From: Anaerosolibacter sp. | Lineage (GTDB): Bacteria > Bacillota > Clostridia > Peptostreptococcales > Thermotaleaceae | Length of the DNA stretch: 64,000 bases | Assembly (NCBI RefSeq): GCF_029240175.1 | Contig: NZ_JARBTM010000012.1 | Span: 82,804 to 146,803 of the forward strand | Reading direction: 5' to 3' | Shown: positions 1 to 6,268 of the stretch, piece after piece | Position numbering within the stretch: the first letter of the stretch is position 1 | Layout: each line of letters starts with the position of its first letter | Program-made: the position numbers and the translations under genes | Notes under the pieces: generated by a model | Seen by the model: only the letters and a program-made list of their open reading frames with translations | What the model was told of the DNA's origin: nothing | The model's database searches: none

Positions 1-1
1 G

Positions 2-322
2 CCTTTATTTTATAATGGATGTGCATGTTTTGTATATCCATCTTTATATGAAGGATTTGGTTTACCACCCCTTGAAGCTGCTGCTTGTGGAGTACCAGTG
101 GTAACTTCAAAGGTTTCCTCTATACCAGAAATCATGGGGCAGAGCTGTACCTATATTGATCCCTTCGAAATCGTGGATATAGCGCAAGGAATGTATGATA
201 CCATCATGGATCAGGAATTAAGGAGTCGATTGATTGGAAAAGGATTAGATCAAACGAAAAAGTTCTCATGGGAAAAAGCATCCTTGGAAACCCTAAGGGT
301 TTATGATAGTCTATCCACCTAG
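2..322 (+). CDS. Glycosyltransferase family 4 (group 1), C-terminal part only
   Basis: The reading frame is open from the window edge to a TAG at 320-322, so only the last 106 residues are present. The stretch EGFGLPPLEAAACGVPVV near residues 20-37 is the nucleotide-sugar binding motif of GT-B fold glycosyltransferases of the GT4 family; its first Glu and later Glu contact the sugar-nucleotide in characterised members. The following helices (EIMGQSCTYIDP, FSWEKASLETLRVY) match the usual C-terminal end of these enzymes. The protein should transfer a sugar to a cell-surface glycan or glycolipid in the cytoplasm, but donor and acceptor cannot be told. The N-terminal domain lies outside the window. 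Confidence 0.9.
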   Translation, partial: PLFYNGCACFVYPSLYEGFGLPPLEAAACGVPVVTSKVSSIPEIMGQSCTYIDPFEIVDIAQGMYDTIMDQELRSRLIGKGLDQTKKFSWEKASLETLRVYDSLST

Positions 323-403
323 TGAATAAAAACGGATATGTTTGGTCATAATAATACGAAACAGGTGTGAATATTACACTTATATTACAAATACAGAAAA
401 TAG

Positions 404-432
404 TTGTAATTTTTACCAGATAGGCATATAAT
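404..432 (+). promoter_or_regulatory. Sigma-A type promoter
   Basis: TTGTAA at 404-409, a 17-base spacer, and TATAAT at 427-432. It lies 47 bases upstream of the small ORF at 479. Confidence 0.6.
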
Positions 433-478
433 AATCACAGGTAAAAAGAAAATTTTGGAAAAAGGAGGTCGTGTTTAA

Positions 479-589
479 ATGATTAGAACTGTAAGCTATG
501 CCGTTGAAGTCGTCACCGCATGTTCCTGTAGAAAAACTGAATCAATTTCAAAAATTGCACGACCCATATATAGAGGTATTGTTCTGTAA
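479..589 (+). CDS. Possible 36-residue peptide, unknown function
   Basis: A short frame begins with ATG at 479, 8 bases after a strong AAAGGAGG, and ends at TAA 587-589. It has a good promoter in front (404-432) and a rho-independent terminator shortly after (619-652), so it looks like a complete small transcription unit. The product starts MIRTVSYAVEVVTACSCRK and contains a CSC pair; it has no hydrophobic span long enough for a membrane helix and no clear signal peptide. I do not recognise it. It could be a real peptide, a leader peptide that controls the genes downstream, or a chance frame. Its position before the tandem genes at 850 and 1156 may matter. Confidence 0.45.
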   Translation: MIRTVSYAVEVVTACSCRKTESISKIARPIYRGIVL

Positions 590-618
590 TTATGTACTTT
601 AACATAGAACTTTTTAAT

Positions 619-652
619 GCCATGGGTAGTGTGATACTATCTATGGCTTTTT
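619..652 (+). terminator. Rho-independent terminator
   Basis: The hairpin arms GCCATGGGTAG and CTATCTATGGC are followed by TTTTTG. The arm sequence resembles the next terminator at 730. Confidence 0.75.
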
Positions 653-729
653 GATTTCCGATTCTCATAGACTGTCAGTTAAGGAAATATGGATTGTATT
701 TGTTCATGTTTCGTTGAATGCATTGGAAA

Positions 730-760
730 GCCATAGGTAGCGTTATGCCCTATGGCTTTT
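730..760 (+). terminator. Rho-independent terminator, related in sequence to the one at 619
   Basis: Arms GCCATAGG and CCTATGGC with a TTTT run. Both terminators share GCCAT(A/G)GGTAG in the left arm, which suggests a local duplication. The remaining sequence between 590 and 849 shows no convincing gene. Confidence 0.7.
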
Positions 761-849
761 ATTTTGCGCAGAAAGGGGAGGATCATATTGTTTAAGGTGA
801 TTACGATTTAGGTTTCAATTGGAGAAGTTGTTTATAGGGGGGTAGTAAT

Positions 850-1110
850 ATGGGTAGAGGAAACATAATCAAAGTAAATCCAGAAAAGATAGCTTTAACA
901 GATATTGTAAGAACAGGGAGGAAGAAAGCCATGTCATTTTTAAATGTAAACTTAGATATTCGTCATTTTCATATAGATATTTCTGTGAAAAAAGATGAGC
1001 AAAAAAGAAAAGAGAGAGTAAGAAGAGTCATTGAACAAGAACAGAGAATAAATCAGATCGTGGAAGAACGAAATAAACTTAACTGGCAGGTTATGAGAAT
1101 CACTATGTAA
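850..1110 (+). CDS. Conserved small basic protein, tandem paralogue A
   Basis: This 86-residue protein starts at ATG 850 behind GGGGGG at 836-841. It is rich in Lys, Arg and Glu, and residues 50-80 look like a charged helix or coiled coil (KRKERVRRVIEQEQRINQ). The core FLNVNLDIRHFHIDI, about residues 35-49, reads as alternating beta strand. The gene 46 bases downstream encodes a paralogue of identical length that shares GR-K--MS-LN-NL-I-HFHIDI and the ending EER----MRI-M. There is no signal peptide or membrane helix. I do not recognise the family and assign no function. Confidence 0.75.
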   Translation: MGRGNIIKVNPEKIALTDIVRTGRKKAMSFLNVNLDIRHFHIDISVKKDEQKRKERVRRVIEQEQRINQIVEERNKLNWQVMRITM

Positions 1111-1155
1111 GAAAGATTCGAGTTATAAGAACAGGATACTGTAGGAGGAAAGAAA

Positions 1156-1416
1156 ATGAATAGAGAAAATATGATACTAAATAATTCAAAAGAAATAGAA
1201 ATTCGAGAAATAATTGAAGCAGGGAGGAATAAGCTTATGTCAGTACTAAATCTAAACTTAAACATTAGCCATTTTCATATAGATATTCGTGTAAAACGAG
1301 ATGATGAAAAAAGAAAAGAAAAGGTACGCAAATTAATTGAACATGATAAAAGGATTAAGGAAGTAATGGAAGAAAGAAATAGGATTGATGCACAATTTAT
1401 GAGAATCAATATGTAA
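1156..1416 (+). CDS. Conserved small basic protein, tandem paralogue B
   Basis: This second copy is also 86 residues and starts at ATG 1156 after AGGAGG at 1143-1148. It aligns without gaps to the product of 850-1110, with strongest identity in the middle (LNLNLNISHFHIDI) and in the charged helix after it. The N-terminal 20 residues differ most. The pair probably arose by tandem duplication and has diverged while keeping its length, which argues that both are translated. A terminator follows at 1420. The two genes are probably co-transcribed. Function unknown. Confidence 0.75.
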   Translation: MNRENMILNNSKEIEIREIIEAGRNKLMSVLNLNLNISHFHIDIRVKRDDEKRKEKVRKLIEHDKRIKEVMEERNRIDAQFMRINM

Positions 1417-1419
1417 GAA

Positions 1420-1446
1420 ACAGATGGGGAGACCCATCTGTTTTTG
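1420..1446 (+). terminator. Rho-independent terminator
   Basis: Arms ACAGATGGG and CCCATCTGT around a GAGA loop, followed by TTTTTG, directly after the tandem gene pair. Confidence 0.9.
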
Positions 1447-1502
1447 CAGGAAAAGATAAGAGAAAGACGAATATAAATAGAGGAAACGGAGGAGATATTC
1501 TA

Positions 1503-2522
1503 ATGAAGAAAGTGAAGATAGCCATTGTAGGTTATGGTAATATAGGGAATCAATTCGTTAAGATTATAAAGGAAAAGGGACCAGAGATTCTTAAAAACTA
1601 TGGCTTGGATTTTCAGCTTACCGCTGTGATCGGTAGAAAAAATATGATCTATGAAGAACGGGGGGTAGATGTAGATAAGTTGTTAGCCATAGGGAAAGAC
1701 CTAAGTAAGTACGAAGGAAATGTGCTCAAAATAACCAGCAGTACCGATGCTCTTGAGACCATTGAAGCAGATGTTCTTATTGAAGCAACACCAACAAATA
1801 TCGAAACCGGAGAGCCTGGATATTCCCATATAAAGAAAGCTTTTTCATTAGGTATGGATGTGGTAACCTTGAGTAAAGGTGCCCTTGTTTGTCATTATGA
1901 AGATGTAGTCAATACCATGAATCAATACGGGCGTAATATGAAGATGAGCGGTGCAACTGCTGCTGCCCTGCCTACTATAGATATGGGTCAATATAATCTA
2001 GCAGGAAATGAAATCCTAAAGATGCAAGGCATATTAAACGGCACTTCTAATTATATTCTATCAAGAATGCATGAAGAAGAGATTTCTTACGAAGATGCTT
2101 TGACTGAAGCACAAGAAAAAGGAATTGCCGAGAAAAATCCAAAATTGGATGTGGGTGGTTATGATACAGCATCGAAACTGGTAATTCTGGCAAACAGCTT
2201 AATGGGAACAAATTTTAGTTTAAAAGACGTGCAGATTCAAGGAATTGAAGAGGTCAGTCTAAAAGATATTAAGATGGCTAAAGCTGAAAACTGTACAATT
2301 AAATTGGTGGGGGAAGTTGTTCGAAACGACGGACAGGCAGGGATATGGGTTGCTCCAATGAAACTAGACCACACAAATCTATTGAGTAGGACACAGTATA
2401 AGGATAAGGGAATTGTATTTTATACCGATTTGATGGGTGCTATAGCAGTTATAGGCGGCGCATCAGACCCAAGGGCCGCGGCCGCCGCGGCACTGAAGGA
2501 TATCATAAATTTATATAAATAA
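1503..2522 (+). CDS. hom: Homoserine dehydrogenase, short form without ACT domain
   Basis: It reduces aspartate semialdehyde to homoserine with NAD(P)H, at the branch toward threonine and methionine. The Rossmann motif GYGNIG is at residues 10-15, and the family signature GILNGTSNYILSRM is near residue 178. The C-terminal third carries the substrate helix and ends with GGASDPRAAAAAALKDI. At 339 residues it lacks the C-terminal ACT regulatory domain present in many bacterial enzymes, so threonine feedback through that domain is not expected. It starts at ATG 1503 behind GGAGGAG. It stands alone between two terminators; thrB and thrC are not adjacent. Confidence 0.93.
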   Translation: MKKVKIAIVGYGNIGNQFVKIIKEKGPEILKNYGLDFQLTAVIGRKNMIYEERGVDVDKLLAIGKDLSKYEGNVLKITSSTDALETIEADVLIEATPTNIETGEPGYSHIKKAFSLGMDVVTLSKGALVCHYEDVVNTMNQYGRNMKMSGATAAALPTIDMGQYNLAGNEILKMQGILNGTSNYILSRMHEEEISYEDALTEAQEKGIAEKNPKLDVGGYDTASKLVILANSLMGTNFSLKDVQIQGIEEVSLKDIKMAKAENCTIKLVGEVVRNDGQAGIWVAPMKLDHTNLLSRTQYKDKGIVFYTDLMGAIAVIGGASDPRAAAAAALKDIINLYK

Positions 2523-2566
2523 AAAGATGGGTGTTCCATTAAACTGGAACACCCATCTTTTTATTT
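2521..2566. terminator. Bidirectional terminator between hom and gltS
   Basis: Arms AAAGATGGGTGTTCC and GGAACACCCATCTTT with A-runs on the left and T-runs on the right, so it can serve both converging genes. Confidence 0.9.
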
Positions 2567-3760
2567 GAAGAAATTCATGAAAGTTGTGATTACGCCTGCA
2601 TTAAAGAAGTCGATGAATAAGCTTCCTACAAGCGGTAGGATGAAAAATGCAGCTGGGGCAGGACCGAACTTACCAGAGATCGTTTCCATATTTGCAATGG
2701 CATTTGGTGTAGCGCCCATACCAAAGCCACAGTGGCCACTTGCAAGCACAGCCGCTTCATAATCTTTACCCATAACTCTAAAGGTTACAAAGTAAGCGAA
2801 TAATCCCATTAAAGTTGTTTGAGCAACTAGCATTACAATCATTGGTACTGCAAGTTCAGCTAGTTCCCAAAGCTTTAATCCCATCAATGCCATGGATAAG
2901 AATAATGATAATGCAATGTTACCTAAAAGATCAATCTCCTCTGAAGCTACCTTAAAGGAACCTGTGCCATCAGAAAGGTTACGCATGATGGCAGCAGCAA
3001 ACATTGCGCCAATGTACGGCGGGAATGTCATACCAGTCTTTTGAAGAACAATAGAAATCACAGTTCCAATACCCATTGCCAATATAATCTGAGAAGCAGC
3101 CGTTGCAAAATTGTTAGGAATTAAAGGTTTTACTGATTCCTCAAGGGTAGCAGCAGCTTCATTCATACCCATAGACTGTAGCTTTTTTTGCTCAAGATTA
3201 TTTTTTTCAATTAAACGTTTTCCGATAGGACCGCCAATCATACTTCCCATGATCAATCCAAAGGTTGCAGCAGCCATAGCTACTGTTGTTGCTCCTGTAG
3301 CTCCAGCATTTTCAAACAATGGAGCGAATGCACCAGATGTACCGTGACCACCTGTCATAGGAACAGATCCTGTAGCAAGTCCGATCAGAGGATTTAACTG
3401 GAAAACCTTTGCTAAACTTACGCCAACAACGTTTTGAAGTACAACTAAAACAGTAGCAAGTCCTAAAAATATAAATACTTGAATGCCACCTTTTTTAAGT
3501 AACTTTAAGCTTGCTGTAAAACCAACTGTTGTAAAGAATGCAGTCATCAGAACTTTTTGGAGTGTTGTGTCCATTTCAAAGGTTAATACACCCGACTGCT
3601 TTAACACCAAGGAAAGAATTGCGAAAATAAGCCCCCCAATTACTGGAGCAGGAATACAGTACTTTTCTAGGAAATTAACTCTTTTTCTTAAAGTTTGTCC
3701 TAAAAACAATACTACCACAGCGAGTGCAATGGTTTGAATCATATCTAGTTGTAAAGCCAT
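2561..3760 (-). CDS. gltS: Sodium/glutamate symporter
   Basis: An integral membrane protein of 399 residues with about ten hydrophobic spans, the usual size for GltS, which imports glutamate with sodium. Family features include the conserved TGGHGTSGAFAP segment near residue 136 and a second matching half late in the protein (ASGHCGFGMGATPNAIANM), reflecting the inverted repeat of this fold. The start at 3760 follows AAGGAGG. It sits downstream of a GlnK/GlnL-like two-component system on the same strand, with its own candidate promoter at 3804-3833, so control by that system in response to glutamate or glutamine is likely but inferred. Confidence 0.93.
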   Translation of the reverse strand: MALQLDMIQTIALAVVVLFLGQTLRKRVNFLEKYCIPAPVIGGLIFAILSLVLKQSGVLTFEMDTTLQKVLMTAFFTTVGFTASLKLLKKGGIQVFIFLGLATVLVVLQNVVGVSLAKVFQLNPLIGLATGSVPMTGGHGTSGAFAPLFENAGATGATTVAMAAATFGLIMGSMIGGPIGKRLIEKNNLEQKKLQSMGMNEAAATLEESVKPLIPNNFATAASQIILAMGIGTVISIVLQKTGMTFPPYIGAMFAAAIMRNLSDGTGSFKVASEEIDLLGNIALSLFLSMALMGLKLWELAELAVPMIVMLVAQTTLMGLFAYFVTFRVMGKDYEAAVLASGHCGFGMGATPNAIANMETISGKFGPAPAAFFILPLVGSLFIDFFNAGVITTFMNFFK

Positions 3761-3778
3761 AAAAAATACCTCCTTAAA

Positions 3779-3833
3779 TATAATGAATTATTGCTTTAAA
3801 TTCATTATATGGAGGTACTACACCAAACTACAA
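3779..3833 (-). promoter_or_regulatory. gltS promoter with overlapping inverted repeat
   Basis: On the minus strand TTGTAG (3833-3828) and TATAAT (3809-3804) are separated by 18 bases. A perfect 11-base inverted repeat, TATAATGAATT and its complement at 3779-3789 and 3799-3809, covers the -10 box and the start of the transcript. The region around the -35 box contains TTTGTAGTTTGGTGTAG, a loose direct repeat that could bind the neighbouring response regulator. The repeat is seen directly; regulator binding is inference. Confidence 0.5.
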
Positions 3834-3895
3834 ATTTCTACAGTAGACCACGATAAGATTTATATAATTCAACTTTCAGCAACTTCTGAAATATA

Positions 3896-4783
3896 TCAAT
3901 CCTTTTTCTGATTATTCACTCTGTTTATAATGCCTTCAACAAATTTTCGAATATTGATTTTACCCCGTTCTTCTAGACCATTTTCCATGTAGCGCATTTC
4001 TTGCTTTACTTGTTTGAAGTCGAATAAGCTGGTGCTATATTCAACAAACTTACTATTATAGTAATCATCATGTCCGAGGGCTGCAATATTTTCCAAGGCC
4101 TTTAAGATTGTTCTTCGAATTCGTTGTTCTATTGTCTTCGTATTGGTCCTTGAATTTTCTAATCGTTTTTCTTCTACAGCTATCTGATGATAAAAGTCTT
4201 GAAGCTGATAGGGGGAAAATGGAGATTGTTTCTTAAAATCCAGTATTTTATTGATAAGCTTCATTAAATCATTACTGCCAGACTCTCCAACAATCCCAAT
4301 ATCGGTAAATATGTGTGTAATAGTATCATTGGCACTGACCTTGTTCTGTACTTGTCCTTCTCTGGCAATTCCTAATACAGCGCTCTTGATGAGCTGTACA
4401 GAACGTTCTAATTCGATATTATGACATACGCCTTGTATCACATTTATTGCTTCTATCATATTGATAGGCTTACTAATAAAAAAAACGATGCCGTTTTCGT
4501 AGGCTCTTGCAATCATATGTTGATCTTCTACTTGGGAAATCATAATGAATTTTCCATGAAAGCCTTCTTTTTTGACAGCTTCTATAATTTGCACACCATC
4601 TTTAAAAGGAAGCAGTAGGTCTATTAATACGATATCAGGATTATAGAAAAGAATTTCTTCCACTGCATGTTCACCGCTATTCAATTCTGCAACCACTCTG
4701 CCTAAATCGTTCTTAGATATGAGGTTAGAAAGCATTTTTCTGATATTGATATCATCATCGATAATAAAAAAAGTATTTGACAT
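3896..4783 (-). CDS. glnL: Response regulator of the GlnL (YcbB) family
   Basis: A 295-residue protein. Residues 5-120 form a receiver domain: acidic D9-D11, phosphoacceptor D55 in IDLLLPF, Ser83 and Lys105 in SKP. Residues 130-290 match the YcbB-type output domain rather than an OmpR or NarL domain, including the QLQDFYHQIAVEEKRLENSR and RRTILKALENIAALG stretches. In Bacillus the GlnK-GlnL pair senses glutamine and activates glutaminase and glutamine transport. Here it is placed next to gltS, which suggests glutamate or glutamine uptake as target. The kinase gene ends six bases upstream, so the two are one operon. Confidence 0.85.
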   Translation of the reverse strand: MSNTFFIIDDDINIRKMLSNLISKNDLGRVVAELNSGEHAVEEILFYNPDIVLIDLLLPFKDGVQIIEAVKKEGFHGKFIMISQVEDQHMIARAYENGIVFFISKPINMIEAINVIQGVCHNIELERSVQLIKSAVLGIAREGQVQNKVSANDTITHIFTDIGIVGESGSNDLMKLINKILDFKKQSPFSPYQLQDFYHQIAVEEKRLENSRTNTKTIEQRIRRTILKALENIAALGHDDYYNSKFVEYSTSLFDFKQVKQEMRYMENGLEERGKINIRKFVEGIINRVNNQKKD

Positions 4784-4789
4784 TCATCA

Positions 4790-6028
4790 TCACCCTATTA
4801 GAGATTGTTTTGGTATGGAAAGAACAAAGGATACCCCTTTCTCAGTATTTGGTGTAACGGTAATATTCCCTCCTAATGTTTCGAGGATATTCTTCACATG
4901 AGATAATCCAATCCCCGTAGAAGACTTTCCAGTATGGACATCGTATTTTGTGGTGAAGCCTGGATTGAAAATGTAAGGCATGATATCTTCATCAATGCCC
5001 TCACCATGATCTTTCACAGCGAAAAAAATATGATCGTGATTACTGTGCTCAGTGACTTCTATGAAACCACTATCACTAGAAGCATCAATAGCATTAATAA
5101 TGAGATTGTTTAACACTGTAAATAGATTATAGTATTTTATCAGCCGAAAGTCATCATCAAAATAAAATTGAATCGTAATGTCTTTTTGATGGGTAGATAA
5201 ATAACGATGGGTATTTTCTTTGATAATATTTTGCATGTCTTTAAGGGTCATTGTGCCACCATCTTCAAAGTTTTTTAAGAAACTCTCAAAGCCACCCAAT
5301 ACACGATGATAATCTTTCTTGATTTCATGAACTTCCCGGGCAATATCTAAAGTATCTTCCTGTAGATCTGCATGATCTTTATATTTTTCGTATAGTTTGT
5401 AGCTTTTACTCATAACTTGCTCTATATCATCCATTGATTTTCTCAAATAGAACATCTCCGCTTGAATGTCAGCGATCAAAACATTTAGCTGACCGTATCT
5501 GTTCTGATGTTCACGATTTAAGATAAACAATTCTTGATTTTTATAGAGTGAATAAATGAAGTATGCTGCAATGCTTCTAGCCAATCCAACCAAAACTATG
5601 ACTTGAAGCATTTGGTAATTAATAAGCTTGTCGCGAATGAGAGCTTCTGTAATATTGCTCAAGGAGTCAACAGAGGTCATTAAAACGATAGTAGGGAGGA
5701 GTTGATCTCGATGTTTTCGAACACCAAGGAAGAATGTAAGAAATCCATATACCAAGTAATAAACTGCCGAAGGAAGATTATAACTGGCCGCAGCTATTAA
5801 TGATAAGTTAGAAAAATACATGCCGGTAGAGTTTCTTAACAGGAAAACAGCCACTGCTGCAAGAATTGCTATGGAAAATTCAGAGACATCATCAACCAAT
5901 AAAATAATTAGATTTAAAGCAATAATCCCTGCAGAGATTCGCAGTGAACTATGCAAAGGATAAAAATAGATTTCTCCAAATAACGCGATGGTAATCATAA
6001 GCAGCAAATATTTTTTAGCTTTTTCCAT
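4790..6028 (-). CDS. glnK: Sensor histidine kinase, GlnK (YcbA)-like
   Basis: The best start is ATG 6028, preceded by GGAGG (minus strand GTGGAGGATTCT), giving 412 residues; a longer frame upstream has no ribosome site. About five or six hydrophobic helices fill residues 5-175, with little room for an extracellular domain. A helical region with long charged segments (about 180-290) follows. The HATPase domain has the N-box NLIINAIDAS, G1 DHGEGID, and G2 TGIGLSHVKNILETLGG. The dimerisation helix lacks a standard HisKA motif, as in the SpoOB/LytS-like subgroup. It should phosphorylate the adjoining GlnL-like regulator. Confidence 0.87.
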   Translation of the reverse strand: MEKAKKYLLLMITIALFGEIYFYPLHSSLRISAGIIALNLIILLVDDVSEFSIAILAAVAVFLLRNSTGMYFSNLSLIAAASYNLPSAVYYLVYGFLTFFLGVRKHRDQLLPTIVLMTSVDSLSNITEALIRDKLINYQMLQVIVLVGLARSIAAYFIYSLYKNQELFILNREHQNRYGQLNVLIADIQAEMFYLRKSMDDIEQVMSKSYKLYEKYKDHADLQEDTLDIAREVHEIKKDYHRVLGGFESFLKNFEDGGTMTLKDMQNIIKENTHRYLSTHQKDITIQFYFDDDFRLIKYYNLFTVLNNLIINAIDASSDSGFIEVTEHSNHDHIFFAVKDHGEGIDEDIMPYIFNPGFTTKYDVHTGKSSTGIGLSHVKNILETLGGNITVTPNTEKGVSFVLSIPKQSLIG

Positions 6029-6268
6029 AGAATCCTCCACATAAAATAAGTCAGTATTTATTATATCAATTTTGACGAAAAAAACAAAAATAATCCGTCT
6101 CATTGGTAAAAAACTAAATTCTAACTGAAAACATGAGATTCAAAGGAATGATTGTTCATAGATATTGATTGTTGCAAAGGAGGAAGGTATACTAAGGATA
6201 TGGTGAAAAATGTATCATTCTATCAAAAATTGTAACTCAAAAAAGAAAGCCGACAGGTGGATGGGTGT

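Noticed and set aside
2565..3737. Plus-strand frames across gltS
   Set aside because: They lie entirely opposite a well-recognised gene and encode low-complexity products without ribosome sites.
6257..6268. GTG start giving a four-residue longer GGDEF-EAL protein
   Set aside because: The AGGTGG ribosome site overlaps the GTG itself and is well placed for the ATG at 6269.
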